Shown piece by piece: positions 48,231 through 59,075 of a stretch of 64,000 bases of DNA. The notes beneath the pieces were generated by a model, which worked only from the letters and a program-made list of their open reading frames with translations, made no database searches and was not told the DNA's origin. The stretch is from Clostridium sp. Marseille-Q2269 (GTDB lineage Bacteria > Bacillota > Clostridia > Clostridiales > Clostridiaceae): assembly GCF_943736985.1 (NCBI RefSeq), contig NZ_CALSFS010000001.1, positions 62,001-126,000 on the forward strand, read 5' to 3'. Position 1 is the first letter of the stretch. The number at the start of each line of letters is the position of its first letter. A program made the position numbers and the translations under genes.

Positions 48231-49964
48231 ATGAGCTTAATAACTTTAAATATAAATGAAAAAGAGCTTAAAGTAGAAAAAGGAACTAGTATATTAACTG
48301 CTGCAAAGTTTTTAAATATAAATATACCTACTTTGTGTAATTTTCATCTTAATGATAATAAAACAGAAAATAAACCAGGTTCCTGTAGAGTATGTGTAGT
48401 AGAAATAGAGGAAAGAAAAAATTTAGCACCAGCCTGTTGCACTCCTGTAGCAGAAGGTATGGTAGTGAAAACTAATTCTATAAGAGCTATAAAAGCTAGA
48501 AGAACTATAGTAGAGTTACTTTTATCCGATCACCCAAAGGATTGTTTACTTTGCGAAAAAAATACAAAATGTGAGTTGCAAAAATTAGCCGCAGATATGG
48601 GCATAAGAGAAATGAGATATCAAGGTGAAATATCAATGTATCCTATAGATGTTTCCAGCTATTCAATAGTGAGAGATATGGATAAATGTATACTTTGTAG
48701 AAGATGCATAACCATGTGTAATGAAGTACAAACTGTAGGTACATTATCTGCAATTGGCAGAGGATTTGAAACTATAGTAGCACCTGCTTTTTCAGAAGCT
48801 ATAAAAAACACTAATTGTACTTTTTGTGGTCAATGTGTTTCAGTTTGTCCAACAGGAGCTTTAACAGAAGTAAATAATACAGGGAAAGTTTGGGATGCGT
48901 TATCTAAAAAAGATAAAATTGTTATTGTTCAGACAGCTCCAGCAATTAGAGCAGCTTTAGGTGAAGAATTTGGATTAGAATATGGAACATCTGTTACAGG
49001 AAAAATGGTAGCAGCTCTTCGTCAATTGGGATTTCATAAGGTTTTTGATACAGACTTCGCAGCAGATCTAACTATTATAGAAGAGGCCTCAGAATTTATT
49101 CATAGATTACAACATGGAGGGGCTCTTCCAATGCTTACAAGTTGTTGTCCAGGGTGGATAAAGTTTTTTGAACATAACTTTAGCGATTTAATGGATATAC
49201 CATCTACATGTAAATCTCCTCAACAAATGTTTGGAGCTATAGCTAAAAGTTATCTTGCTGAAAAAATGAAGATCAACCCTAAAGATATTATATTAGTGTC
49301 TGTAATGCCATGTCTTGCAAAAAAATATGAAGCAAAAAGAGAAGAAATGAATAGAAATGGAATTCCTGATGTAGATATTGTTATAAGTACTAGAGAGTTA
49401 GCTAAAATGATAATAGAAGCAGGTATAGATTTTAATTCTCTTTATGAGGATAATTTTGATAATCCTCTAGGAGAATCTACTGGGGCTTCAGTACTTTTTG
49501 GTACTACCGGAGGCGTGATGGAAGCAGCTTTAAGAACTTCGTATGAATGGGTTACTGGAGATACTTTAGAAAATGTAGAGTTCACCAAAATACGGGGACA
49601 AGAAGGTATAAGGGAAGCTTCAATAAATATAAAAGATATAGAAGTTAAAGTGGCTATAGCTAGTGGTCTTGGTAATGCTAGAAAACTTTTAACGGATATA
49701 AAAAATGGTAAATCTACTTATCACATGATAGAAATTATGGCATGTCCATCAGGCTGCGTAGATGGTGGTGGGCAACCTTATATTCATGGTAATACAAATA
49801 TATTAAAAAAGAGAACAGAAGCATTATATAAAGAAGATAGAAACAAAGAAATAAGAAAATCCCATGAAAATCCATATATAAAAAAGCTTTACGAAGAATA
49901 TTTAGGTAAGCCTTATGGGAAAAAAGCACATGAGCTTCTTCATACAAAATATAAGGTTAGATAA
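48231..49964 (+). CDS. hydA: [FeFe] hydrogenase catalytic subunit (HydA)
   Basis: The 577-residue protein has a full set of clusters: an N-terminal [2Fe-2S] domain (CNFHLN, CRVC), the His-Cys3 cluster (HPKDCLLCEKNTKC), two [4Fe-4S] motifs (CILCRRCITMC, CTFCGQCVSVCP) and the H-cluster motifs TSCCPGW, MPCLAKKYE and MACPSGCVDGGGQP. All catalytic cysteines are present. With HydC and HydB it forms the NAD(H)/ferredoxin-linked, probably electron-bifurcating, hydrogenase making H2. ATG 48231 follows AGAGGTG; 48222 is too close. Confidence 0.97.
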   Translation: MSLITLNINEKELKVEKGTSILTAAKFLNINIPTLCNFHLNDNKTENKPGSCRVCVVEIEERKNLAPACCTPVAEGMVVKTNSIRAIKARRTIVELLLSDHPKDCLLCEKNTKCELQKLAADMGIREMRYQGEISMYPIDVSSYSIVRDMDKCILCRRCITMCNEVQTVGTLSAIGRGFETIVAPAFSEAIKNTNCTFCGQCVSVCPTGALTEVNNTGKVWDALSKKDKIVIVQTAPAIRAALGEEFGLEYGTSVTGKMVAALRQLGFHKVFDTDFAADLTIIEEASEFIHRLQHGGALPMLTSCCPGWIKFFEHNFSDLMDIPSTCKSPQQMFGAIAKSYLAEKMKINPKDIILVSVMPCLAKKYEAKREEMNRNGIPDVDIVISTRELAKMIIEAGIDFNSLYEDNFDNPLGESTGASVLFGTTGGVMEAALRTSYEWVTGDTLENVEFTKIRGQEGIREASINIKDIEVKVAIASGLGNARKLLTDIKNGKSTYHMIEIMACPSGCVDGGGQPYIHGNTNILKKRTEALYKEDRNKEIRKSHENPYIKKLYEEYLGKPYGKKAHELLHTKYKVR

Positions 49965-50089
49965 TACTAGTAGAAATTTAAGTACAAGCCACTTCATAAA
50001 AATATAAGAACTATACTATATAATTGCAATTAGTTTATAATTTAAAATTAAATTTTTAAGCCTTCTAAGTATATAAATTATTTAATAAG

Positions 50090-50156
50090 AATAAGAGAGC
50101 TTATATTTATGATCTTAATACTCATTGTCTTTAATGTTTAAGCTCTCTTATTTTTG
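50090..50156 (+). terminator. terminator of the hyd operon
   Basis: AATAAGAGAGCTTA (50090-) pairs with TAAGCTCTCTTATT, a 14-bp stem with a long loop, followed by TTTGTGTTT. Confidence 0.8.
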
Positions 50157-50263
50157 TGTTTAAAAATATTAGAAATATAAGCATTTTTTAATAAATTATT
50201 GACAATGGGTTATTTATAAATTAAAGTTTATTTTAGATTATATTTTCAGGAGGATTTTTACAT

Positions 50264-51820
50264 ATGAGTATATTAACAGTTAAGGATATTAATCATGGAT
50301 TTGGGGATAGAGCCATTTTTCAAGAGGTATCCTTTAGACTTTTAAAAGGAGAACATGTGGGGCTTATTGGAGCTAATGGGGAAGGTAAGTCTACATTTAT
50401 GAATATAATAACAGGGAAATTAATGCCTGATGAGGGTAAAATTCAATGGGCAAAAGATGTAAGAGTTGGATATATGGATCAACATGCAAATCTTACAAAG
50501 GGTAAAACAATTAGAGAAGTTTTAAGGGAAGCTTTTCACTATTTATTTAATCTTGAAAAAGAAATGAATGATCTATATATGAAGATGGGTGATGTATCAG
50601 AAGAAGAGATGACAAAAATGTTAGATAGAACAGCTATAATTCAAGATATGTTAGATCATAATGATTTTTACATAATAGATGCTAAGATAGAAGAAATAGC
50701 AAGGGGACTTGGCATTTCTGATATAGGTTTAGACAAGGATGTATCTGATTTATCTGGGGGACAAAGAACAAAGATACTTTTAGCGAAACTGCTCTTAGAA
50801 AATCCAGATATATTACTATTAGATGAACCTACAAATTATTTAGACGAAAATCATATAGTATGGCTTAAAAATTACCTTAGAAGTTATGAAAATGCATTTA
50901 TTTTGATATCACATGATATACCATTTTTAAATGAGGTAATAAATTTAATTTATCATGTAGAAAATAAAAGACTTACTCGTTATGTAGGTGATTATAATGA
51001 ATTCAGAAGAATATATGAAGAAAATAAAAAAAGACTAGAAGCAGCCTATGAAAGACAACAGGCAGAAATATCTAAACTAGAGGATTTTATATCAAGAAAT
51101 AAGGCTAGAGTTTCTACGGTAGGTATGGCAAGATCTAGGCAAAAACAATTGGATAAAATAGACAAAATAGAGCTTACAAAAGATAAACCAAAGCCAGAAT
51201 TTAATTTTAAACAAGCTAGAGCTTCAGGTAAAATTATATTTGAAACGAAAGATTTAGTTATAGGATATGATTCACCTTTAACAAAACCTTTAAATATACA
51301 AATGGAAAGAGGTGAAAAAATAGCCTTAGTAGGAGCTAATGGTCTTGGAAAAACTACTCTACTAAAAAGTTTACTAGGATCCATAAAACCACTGGAGGGA
51401 GAAGTTACTTTAGGAGATTATCAATACATAGGATATTTTGAACAAGAGGAAAGAGACTCTAATTATAATACATGCATAGATGAAGTATGGAAAGAATTTC
51501 CTGCGTTTACTCAATACGAAATAAGGTCAGCTCTGGCAAAATGCGGATTAACTACTAAACAATTAGAATCTAAAATAGTGGTATTGTCTGGTGGAGAAGC
51601 GGCAAAGGTAAGACTTTGTAAAATACTAAATAGAGAAACAAATATATTAATATTAGATGAACCTACTAATCATCTAGATGTAGAAGCAAAAGAAGAATTA
51701 AAAAGAGCATTAAAAGAATATAAAGGGTCTATACTTTTAGTTTGTCACGAAAAAGAGTTTTATGAAGATATAGTGACAGAAACATGGAATTGTGAAAATT
51801 GGACAACTAAGATAATATAA
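50264..51820 (+). CDS. ABC-F family ATPase
   Basis: The 518-residue protein has two ABC domains and no membrane part. The first has GANGEGKSTF, DLSGGQRTKILLAKLL and LLLDEPTNYLD; the second GANGLGKTTLL, LSGGEAAKVRLCKIL and ILDEPTNHLD. An ABC-F linker with charged coiled coil (EENKKRLEAAYERQQAEISKLE) joins them. Such proteins act on stalled or stationary ribosomes. It has no long C-terminal arm; it looks closest to YkpA/YbiT-type housekeeping members rather than to antibiotic-resistance ones, but this is not certain. Confidence 0.93.
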   Translation: MSILTVKDINHGFGDRAIFQEVSFRLLKGEHVGLIGANGEGKSTFMNIITGKLMPDEGKIQWAKDVRVGYMDQHANLTKGKTIREVLREAFHYLFNLEKEMNDLYMKMGDVSEEEMTKMLDRTAIIQDMLDHNDFYIIDAKIEEIARGLGISDIGLDKDVSDLSGGQRTKILLAKLLLENPDILLLDEPTNYLDENHIVWLKNYLRSYENAFILISHDIPFLNEVINLIYHVENKRLTRYVGDYNEFRRIYEENKKRLEAAYERQQAEISKLEDFISRNKARVSTVGMARSRQKQLDKIDKIELTKDKPKPEFNFKQARASGKIIFETKDLVIGYDSPLTKPLNIQMERGEKIALVGANGLGKTTLLKSLLGSIKPLEGEVTLGDYQYIGYFEQEERDSNYNTCIDEVWKEFPAFTQYEIRSALAKCGLTTKQLESKIVVLSGGEAAKVRLCKILNRETNILILDEPTNHLDVEAKEELKRALKEYKGSILLVCHEKEFYEDIVTETWNCENWTTKII

Positions 51821-51970
51821 TAATACATAATTTATTCACTTAATTTTAACTAATTTCTGTATTAATTTTAAATACTGATTATATTTATACATTATTTTAT
51901 TATATTATCACTGATTTTATTGAAAAAAATTTTTTAGTAACATATAATTATATTATAAAATATATGTTTA

Positions 51971-53434
51971 ACTTTAGTTATGCAAAATAAAAATCTAAAT
52001 TGGTAAAACTACCAAAAAATAAATATGGCATACTTTCTCTCACTGTGTTATATAAAAGTTACCATACAAATATAAACACAGGAGGTAAAAAGTATGCCAA
52101 GTACTAATATTGTATCCATTAATAATGAACTTTACAATTACTTAAATGATGTAAATTATGGAATGTCTAAGCCTCAATTTAATCATTTAACCAATATTGC
52201 CAATGGATTAATTAATTTACCTGGCACTAAAACTTTATCTGAAATTGCTAAAAATGTGTTGCATTCAAAAGACAAAAGTTGTATTTATAGATTTTTAAGC
52301 CATTCTAAATGGGACCATAGTCTTCTGAACAACAATAGAATTAGCTATTTAAACTTTTTCCTTGAGCATAATATTAAACCTAAATCCGTAGGGTTTTTGA
52401 TTATAGATGATACTGTAAATCCCAAGAAATCAGCAAAGAAAATGCAAGGATTATCTTATAATTACTCTCATACAGAAGACAAAAATATTTGGTCACATTG
52501 TGTGGTTACTTCAAATTTTGTTGTAAATGATAAATCTATTCCTTTACAATATAAACCTTACTATAAAAAGGAATTTTGCAAAGATTTAAATAAAAATTTT
52601 AAATCTAAGATTGATATTGCAAAAAATTTTATAACTTCTTTTAAAACTCCATCTAATTGTGAAAAAATGTATTGTCTTATGGATTCATGGTATACAAATA
52701 ATAATTTAATAGAAGCATCTTTAGCAAAGGGCTACCACCTAATAGGAGCAATTAAATCTAACAGAAAAATATCTCCATTAGGAATTTCAATGCAGTTATC
52801 AAAATTTGAAAAATTCCTTAGTCCTAACACCTTAGACCTTGTTACAGTTGAAGGTAAGGACTATAGAGTATATACCTATGAAGGTAATGTTTCTAAATTC
52901 CCTTATGCTAAAATACTTATTTGCTATGAAGTCACCCATGATGGATTCAAGAACCCAGTATATTTGCTGTCTACCGACATCTTATTAAATGCAGAAACTA
53001 TAATTAAATATTATTCTCACAGATGGACTATAGAAACTTCATATAAATATTTAAAAAGCAATTTAGCTTTTGATAAATATAGAATGCGTAGCATTTTGTC
53101 TATAGAACGATATTTTCTTATAGTATTCTTAATCTATAATTTTTTACAATTATTTAGAGTTAGTTCCAACCACGGAGATTTTAAGACTATAGGTGAAACT
53201 CAGAAATATCTAAACAGCCTGACGGCAAAAGCACTTGTGTGCTTTATATATGAAAAATCAAAACAGAATATTGAACTAAAAGATATTTTATGTGAGCTAA
53301 AAATCCCTTAGAGTTTTTAAAAATTCATCATATAAAATTGGGCAAGTGTTTTCATATTATATGGATAATATATCATAATAAGTATAATATAGTCTCAATA
53401 GGTAATTTAGCTTTTGAAATTGCCTAACTAAAGT
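51971..53434 (+). mobile_element. complete IS (IS4-superfamily, YREK type)
   Basis: A 1464-bp element. Its ends form imperfect inverted repeats of 31 bp with 26 matches: the left starts ACTTTAGTTATGCAA (51971), the right complement ACTTTAGTTAGGCAA (from 53434). GTTTA stands on both sides (51966-51970 and 53435-53439) as a 5-bp target duplication. It contains one full transposase gene. The intact duplication suggests a relatively young insertion. Family placement (ISH3- or IS701-like) is open. Confidence 0.9.
52094..53311 (+). CDS. transposase, IS4-superfamily DDE type
   Basis: The 405-residue DDE transposase has the first Asp in FLIIDDTVNPKKS, the second in CLMDSWYTNNNL and the Glu in YSHRWTIETSYKYLK. 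The latter fits the Y-x2-R-x3-E-x6-K signature of the IS4 superfamily. The frame is uninterrupted, with AGGAGG 6 bases before ATG. It fills the IS between 51971 and 53434. Upstream, 123 bases hold the left end and a promoter region. A remnant of a related copy lies at 12691-12864. Confidence 0.93.
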   Translation: MPSTNIVSINNELYNYLNDVNYGMSKPQFNHLTNIANGLINLPGTKTLSEIAKNVLHSKDKSCIYRFLSHSKWDHSLLNNNRISYLNFFLEHNIKPKSVGFLIIDDTVNPKKSAKKMQGLSYNYSHTEDKNIWSHCVVTSNFVVNDKSIPLQYKPYYKKEFCKDLNKNFKSKIDIAKNFITSFKTPSNCEKMYCLMDSWYTNNNLIEASLAKGYHLIGAIKSNRKISPLGISMQLSKFEKFLSPNTLDLVTVEGKDYRVYTYEGNVSKFPYAKILICYEVTHDGFKNPVYLLSTDILLNAETIIKYYSHRWTIETSYKYLKSNLAFDKYRMRSILSIERYFLIVFLIYNFLQLFRVSSNHGDFKTIGETQKYLNSLTAKALVCFIYEKSKQNIELKDILCELKIP

Positions 53435-53439
53435 GTTTA

Positions 53440-53794
53440 ATAAAAGATGATTAATATACTTATTTAGTTAAAATGGATTTTTTAAACTTGTTTATTGAAT
53501 AGAATGAATACACATTATATTTTTTAGATTTGTGTAATAATTATCTTAATTTTACAATAAATAAAAAATAGGGATGCTAATAAAAAATATTATATTTTAG
53601 AATTTTTATAGTACTTAAAATATCATATATGAATATAATATATTTAGAGTAGTAAAATTTTTACATTAATTAAGTTTATATGTTTATTTTTATAGAATTT
53701 TTGATATAATATATAATGTAATCTATATAAAATATATTATTTTATACAAAATTCACAATTAAATTTTAAAATAAGCTTTTTAAAATTTAATTAA
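53440..53794 (+). other. AT-rich gap after the IS
   Basis: No gene is visible. It consists of short A/T runs with several promoter-like TATAAT words (for example about 53704-53712). No repeat besides the IS flank is seen. Confidence 0.4.
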
Positions 53795-53830
53795 GAAAAG
53801 GCTTAGTGCTGAGAACACTAAGCCAATCCT
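53795..53830 (-). terminator. minus-strand terminator of the small ORF transcript
   Basis: Reading on the minus strand, GGCTTAGTG pairs perfectly with CACTAAGCC (53803-53827) and is followed by TTTTCTTAATT. It ends a transcript coming from about 54240. Confidence 0.75.
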
Positions 53831-53957
53831 AGAACGTTTTTAAACAGAAATCTCAAATTTATTATTTAAGATAAACTGTTCACCAACTTAATGGTGTTGT
53901 TGTTTTAGGGCTATTGGATTTTTAACTTATAACTATGTTAAATGAGAGTTTAAAGCA

Positions 53958-54119
53958 CTAGTCTTTGCAGGATGGGTGCTTTTTCTCTTTGCTATTAACT
54001 TCTATATCTAAACCAAGAAATCTAATCTTGATTTTTATAGTTGAAATAAAAAGATTGTGCTTTAATATTAAACGAATAATATAAACAACAATGGTTCCTT
54101 TTATTAAAAGTTCAAGCAT
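53958..54119 (-). CDS. small basic membrane peptide (unknown; toxin-like)
   Basis: The 53-residue ORF encodes MLELLIKGTIVVYIIRLILK, then HNLFISTIKIKIRFLGLDIE and a lysine-rich tail. One hydrophobic helix plus basic tail resembles type I toxin peptides and phage-type small membrane proteins. The ribosome site AAGGGGGTGG ends 8 bases before ATG and its first bases lie in a 12-bp leader hairpin (54135-54169). A terminator lies 130 bases downstream. I do not recognise the family; the coding status is supported by the ribosome site and the transcript layout only. Confidence 0.5.
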   Translation of the reverse strand: MLELLIKGTIVVYIIRLILKHNLFISTIKIKIRFLGLDIEVNSKEKKHPSCKD

Positions 54120-54134
54120 ATCCAATACCACCCC

Positions 54135-54208
54135 CTTAAGCTATAGTAGTAAAAACCCTATAGCCCAAGGTGGAAAACGTACAACCACCGTAGCCATCCT
54201 TTCTACGG
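54135..54208 (-). promoter_or_regulatory. structured leader of the small minus-strand ORF
   Basis: On the minus strand there are three stems. CCGTAG/CTACGG lies at 54188-54208, and GTGG/CCAC around 54170-54189. A 12-bp stem at 54135-54169 (CTTGGGCTATAG with CTATAGCTTAAG, two G-U pairs) ends in the AAG of the Shine-Dalgarno sequence. A possible -10 TATACT lies at 54237-54232. Confidence 0.5.
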
Positions 54209-54454
54209 AATTTGAAATTTTTTACTTTTTTAGTATAACATAATTTTACCAATTAGTATATACATAAGCAAAAAAATAGAATGTTGTAAAGGGAACAGAT
54301 CTAAAGCTATTAAATTCATATAAATTTTTGTGATTATTTTATATTATAGTTACTTATAAAAATCTAATAATAACTTTACGTACTCTATATTATATATTTA
54401 TGTCAACTTCCTATAAATTAGAAATAATATATAAATAAATATACATGTTAAAGC

Positions 54455-54483
54455 TTGACATATTTATATTTATAAATTATAAT
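54455..54483 (+). promoter_or_regulatory. SigA promoter of carAB
   Basis: TTGACA (54455-54460), 17-base spacer, TATAAT (54478-54483): perfect consensus, followed by the PyrR-type attenuator. Confidence 0.88.
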
Positions 54484-54522
54484 TAACAAAATAAAATATT
54501 GAAGTAAAGAATACACTTTAAA

Positions 54523-54655
54523 TTGGTCCCGTGAGACTAGAAAGAGGTATGATGTTTTATGAATAAGTTTTTTTGTGATACGAAAAAAAGAATATTTATA
54601 TAAAAAGCAATAAGAAAGATTATTTTTAAATTAATCTTTTTTATTGCTCTTTTTG
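54523..54655 (+). promoter_or_regulatory. PyrR-binding attenuator upstream of carA
   Basis: The sequence TTGGTCCCGTGAGACTAG (54523-54540) followed by AAAGAGG fits the PyrR anti-antiterminator loop (UCCnGnGAGrCU...). A strong terminator follows (54602-54655): AAAGCAATAAGAAAGATTA with TAATCTTTTTTATTGCT and a T-run. High UMP/UTP should make PyrR hold the upstream hairpin and let termination occur. Confidence 0.8.
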
Positions 54656-54710
54656 TTTAAAAAATTTTATAAAGTGTATATTTACTGACAAAATAAAGGG
54701 AGGCCTATTA

Positions 54711-55759
54711 ATGAAAGCAAAACTTATATTAGAAAATGGCATAACATTTCAAGGAACATCATTTGGATGTTTAAAAGACAGTATTGGAGAAGTTGTATTT
54801 AATACTGGAATGACTGGATATCAAGAAATTCTTACAGATCCCTCCTATTATGGTCAGATTGTTACCATGACATATCCACTTATAGGGAATTATGGTATAA
54901 ACTTAGAAGATATTGAATCTAATTCAATTAAAATCAAAGGTCTCATAGTTAAAGAAAAATGTGATGTTTCAAGTAATTTTAGATCAGAAGTAGAATTAAA
55001 AGATTATTTAAAACAAAATAATATTATAGGATTGGAAGGAATAGACACAAGAGCATTAACAAAGATCTTAAGAACTAATGGAACAATGAAAGGAATAATA
55101 ACCTTAGATGATAGTAATTATGAAGAAGTTAAAGAAAAATTGAAGGCTTTTTCAAATAATCATGCTGTAGAAAAAGTTACTGTTAAAGAAAAATACGAAT
55201 TTAAGGGAAATGGAAAGCATGTTGCTATAATGGATTTCGGTATAAAACAAAACATTATAAGATCTTTTCTAAATAGAGGATGCCATATAACAGTTTTTCC
55301 AGCTAATACAAAAGCAGAAGAAATATTAAAAGTAAATCCTAATCTAATATTTTTATCTAATGGTCCTGGTAATCCAGAAGATTTAACAGGAATTATAGAA
55401 AATATAAAAATTCTAATAGGGAAAAAACCTATTGTAGGTATTTGCTTAGGACATCAACTTTTAGCTTTAAGTTTAGGTGGAAAAACATCAAAGCTTAAAT
55501 TTGGACATAGAGGATGCAACCATCCGTTAAAGATTTAAAAGAAAATAAAGTTTATATAACTTCACAAAATCATGGATATTTTGTAGACGTTGTTCCCAAG
55601 GATATGGAAATAACTCATATCAGTGTAAATGACGGTACAATAGAGGGAATGAAACATAAAAGTTTGCCTATATTTTCAGTACAGTTCCATCCAGAAGCAT
55701 GTCCAGGACCACAAGATAATAATTATATTTTTGATAAATTTATGGACTATGCAGAGTAA
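54711..55759 (+). pseudogene. carA: carbamoyl-phosphate synthase small subunit with -1 frameshift
   Basis: Frame one (54711-55538) carries the CarA N-terminal domain (GMTGYQEILTDPSYYGQIV, GIDTRALTKILR) and the amidotransferase nucleophile in VGICLGHQLLAL. Frame two (to 55759) continues with [35 protein letters not shown] and the end. Adding one base at 55524-55527 (CAT CCg GTT) gives one protein of about 350 residues, the usual length. It also has Cys instead of the usual Gly in HRGCNHP. CarA releases ammonia from glutamine for CarB. Either a sequencing error or a real loss; carB next to it is intact. Confidence 0.93.
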
Positions 55760-55868
55760 AAAATATATTTATTTTTAAATTAAACAAAATTTATAGTAAT
55801 TGTTCTTTATATTTATAATTTAATAACCATGTCTCATATTTTAATACGTAATTTAGGAGGTAGTAATT

Positions 55869-58800
55869 ATGCCATTAAATAAAGATATCAAAAGAGTTTT
55901 AGTTATAGGATCCGGGCCAATAGTAATAGGTCAAGCGGCAGAATTTGATTATTCAGGAACGCAAGCTTGCCAATCATTAAAAGAAGAAGGCGTAGAAGTT
56001 ATACTTATAAACAGTAATCCTGCTACAATAATGACAGATGGAGAAGTAGCTGATAAAGTTTATTTAGAACCTTTAACAATAGAATTTGTAGAAAAAGTTA
56101 TAGTTAAAGAAAAACCAGATAGCATTCTTGCAGGAATGGGAGGACAAACTGGATTAAATTTAGCAGTGGAACTTTATGATAAAGGAATATTACAAAAATA
56201 TGGAGTTAATGTAATAGGTACATCTATAGAATCTATAAAACAGGGAGAAGATAGAGAGCTTTTTAGAAATATGATGAACAGAATAAATGAGCCTGTTATA
56301 CAAAGTGAAATTATAACTAATATAGAAAGAGGAAAAGATTTTGCAAATAAGGTAGGATATCCACTTATAGTTAGACCAGCTTATACCCTAGGAGGAACTG
56401 GTGGAGGAATTGCTGAAAATGAAGAGGAATTAGAACAAATACTTGAATTAGGGCTTCAATTAAGTTCTATAGGACAAGTTCTGTTAGAAAAGAGTGTTAA
56501 AGGTTGGAAAGAAATAGAATATGAAGTAATGAGAGACAATAGAGGTAATTGTATAACTGTATGTAATATGGAAAATATAGATCCTGTAGGTATTCATACT
56601 GGAGATAGTATAGTCGTAGCACCAAGCCAAACTTTATCTGATAAAGAATATCAGATGCTTAGAACTGCTTCTATACATATAATAAACTCAGTAGGAATAG
56701 AAGGTGGTTGCAATGTGCAGTTTGCATTAAATCCACAATCTTTTGAATATGCAGTTATAGAGATAAATCCAAGAGTTAGCCGTTCTTCTGCTTTAGCATC
56801 AAAAGCAACAGGGTATCCAATAGCCAAGGTAGCAGCTAAGATAGCTTTAGGTTATACCTTAGATGAGATAAAAAATGCAGTTACTAAAAAAACATATGCT
56901 TGTTTCGAACCATCTCTAGATTATGTAGTTGTAAAAATTCCAAAATGGCCTTTTGATAAATTTCAAGATGCAGATAGAGCATTAGGTACAAAAATGATGG
57001 CTACAGGAGAAATAATGGCTATAGGAAATAATTTTGAAGCTGCTTTTTTAAAAGGAATACGTTCATTAGAAATAGGAAAATACTCATTAGAACATACAAA
57101 GTTTAGAGAATTTAGCATGGAAGAATTAAAAGGTAGAGTTACATATCCAGATGATGAAAGAATATTTGCTTTAGCTGAAATGCTTAGACGTGATTATAAA
57201 ATAGATAAAGTGGCTGAAATAACTGGTATAGATAAGTTTTTTATAGAAAAATTTAATTGGATAGTTAAAGAAGAACAAAGATTAAGGATTAGTAAAATAG
57301 ATGATTTAGATAAAGAATGGCTCTATAAATTAAAGAAGAAGGGATTTTCAGACAAAGGAATAGCAGATATGTTAAATATAAGTCCAGAAGATTTATATAG
57401 AATTAGAAATATATGGGGAATAAAACCAGTGTATAAGATGGTTGATACATGTGGTGGAGAATTTGAAGCCTTATCTCCATATTATTATTCTACCTATGAT
57501 ATTTATGATGAAGTTCAAGTTAGTAAAAATAAAAAAGTCATTGTTATAGGTTCAGGCCCTATAAGAATAGGGCAAGGAATAGAGTTTGATTATGCTTCAG
57601 TGCATTGTGTAAAGTCTTTAAAAACGTTAGGCATAGAAACAATAATAATAAACAATAATCCAGAAACTGTTAGTACGGATTTTGATATATCTGATAAACT
57701 TTATTTTGAACCACTTACAGAAGAAGATGTATTAAATATAATTGATAAGGAAAATCCAGATGGTATAATACTTCAATTTGGAGGGCAAACTTCAATAAAA
57801 CTTGCTAAGTTTCTAAAAGAAAAAAATATATTAACTCTTGGCACCACGGCAGATCAAATTGACATAGCAGAGGATAGAGAAAAATTTGATGAATTGTTAG
57901 AAAAATTGCAAATATCAAGACCTAAAGGTAAAGCAATTTGGTCCATAGATGAGGGAGTAGGAGAAGCTAAAAACTTAGGATTCCCAGTGCTTGTAAGACC
58001 TTCTTATGTACTTGGAGGTCAAGGAATGGAGATAACTCATGATGAAAAAGAACTAGTATATTATTTATCAAATACTTTTGAAAAAAACAAGAAAAATCCA
58101 ATACTTATAGACAAATACTTAATGGGAAGAGAAATAGAAATAGATGCTATATGTGATGGGCAAAACATTTTAATACCAGGTATAATGGAACATTTAGAAA
58201 GAGCAGGAGTACATTCTGGTGATAGTATAACTATATATCCAAGCCAAAATGTAAGCATAGATATAAAAGAAAAAATACTTGAGTATACTAAGAAAATTGC
58301 TTTAGGCATAGGAATAAAAGGTATGCTAAATATACAATTTATTGAGTTTGAGAAAAAGCTTTATGTAATAGAAGTTAACCCAAGGGCATCAAGGACTGTT
58401 CCTTATATAAGCAAAGTAAGTAAAGTTCCTATAGTAGATATAGCAACTAGAGTAATGCTAGGTGAAAAACTAAATGATTTATCATATGGTGTAGGCATAT
58501 ACAATGAGCCTAAACTAATATCTGTAAAGGTACCAGTATTCTCTACACAAAAGCTTCCTAAAGTTGAAATGTGCTTAGGCCCTGAAATGAAATCTACAGG
58601 AGAAGTTTTAGGCATAGGTAGAACATTAGATGAAGCATTATATAAAGGATTTATAGGAGCTAACATGTTTATTAAGAATAATAGTAAAACTATACTTGCC
58701 ACTATAAATGATCAGGATAAAAAAGAATTTTTACCTATAGCAAAACAACTTAATAAATTCGGCTTTAATTTTGTAGCTACGTCAAAAACTGCTGAACTTT

Positions 58801-59075
58801 TAAAAACAGAAAATATAGCAGTTAAAGAAGTTAAAAAGATTAATGAAGAAAGTCCTAATATAATAGATATAATTAAAAAAGGTGAATTAGATTTAGTAAT
58901 TAATACCCCTACAAAAGGTAATGATTCAAAAAGAGATGGATTTCATATAAGAAGAGAAGCTATTGAAAGAAATATAGGAGTAATAACAACATTAGATACA
59001 CTAAAAGCTATGGTAGATGTAAAAGTTAATGGGATAGAAAATCAAAATCTAGATATATTTGATATTGCAAGGTAA
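55869..59075 (+). CDS. carB: carbamoyl-phosphate synthase large subunit
   Basis: This 1068-residue protein is full length. The two ATP-grasp halves start with [21 protein letters not shown] and [21 protein letters not shown]; the conserved ATP motifs [12 protein letters not shown] and [12 protein letters not shown] follow in each, and [18 protein letters not shown] / [15 protein letters not shown] end them. The last 140 residues form the MGS-like allosteric domain (UMP/ornithine). It makes carbamoyl phosphate for pyrimidines and arginine. With carA it stands under the PyrR attenuator; no other pyr gene follows. Confidence 0.97.
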   Translation: MPLNKDIKRVLVIGSGPIVIGQAAEFDYSGTQACQSLKEEGVEVILINSNPATIMTDGEVADKVYLEPLTIEFVEKVIVKEKPDSILAGMGGQTGLNLAVELYDKGILQKYGVNVIGTSIESIKQGEDRELFRNMMNRINEPVIQSEIITNIERGKDFANKVGYPLIVRPAYTLGGTGGGIAENEEELEQILELGLQLSSIGQVLLEKSVKGWKEIEYEVMRDNRGNCITVCNMENIDPVGIHTGDSIVVAPSQTLSDKEYQMLRTASIHIINSVGIEGGCNVQFALNPQSFEYAVIEINPRVSRSSALASKATGYPIAKVAAKIALGYTLDEIKNAVTKKTYACFEPSLDYVVVKIPKWPFDKFQDADRALGTKMMATGEIMAIGNNFEAAFLKGIRSLEIGKYSLEHTKFREFSMEELKGRVTYPDDERIFALAEMLRRDYKIDKVAEITGIDKFFIEKFNWIVKEEQRLRISKIDDLDKEWLYKLKKKGFSDKGIADMLNISPEDLYRIRNIWGIKPVYKMVDTCGGEFEALSPYYYSTYDIYDEVQVSKNKKVIVIGSGPIRIGQGIEFDYASVHCVKSLKTLGIETIIINNNPETVSTDFDISDKLYFEPLTEEDVLNIIDKENPDGIILQFGGQTSIKLAKFLKEKNILTLGTTADQIDIAEDREKFDELLEKLQISRPKGKAIWSIDEGVGEAKNLGFPVLVRPSYVLGGQGMEITHDEKELVYYLSNTFEKNKKNPILIDKYLMGREIEIDAICDGQNILIPGIMEHLERAGVHSGDSITIYPSQNVSIDIKEKILEYTKKIALGIGIKGMLNIQFIEFEKKLYVIEVNPRASRTVPYISKVSKVPIVDIATRVMLGEKLNDLSYGVGIYNEPKLISVKVPVFSTQKLPKVEMCLGPEMKSTGEVLGIGRTLDEALYKGFIGANMFIKNNSKTILATINDQDKKEFLPIAKQLNKFGFNFVATSKTAELLKTENIAVKEVKKINEESPNIIDIIKKGELDLVINTPTKGNDSKRDGFHIRREAIERNIGVITTLDTLKAMVDVKVNGIENQNLDIFDIAR

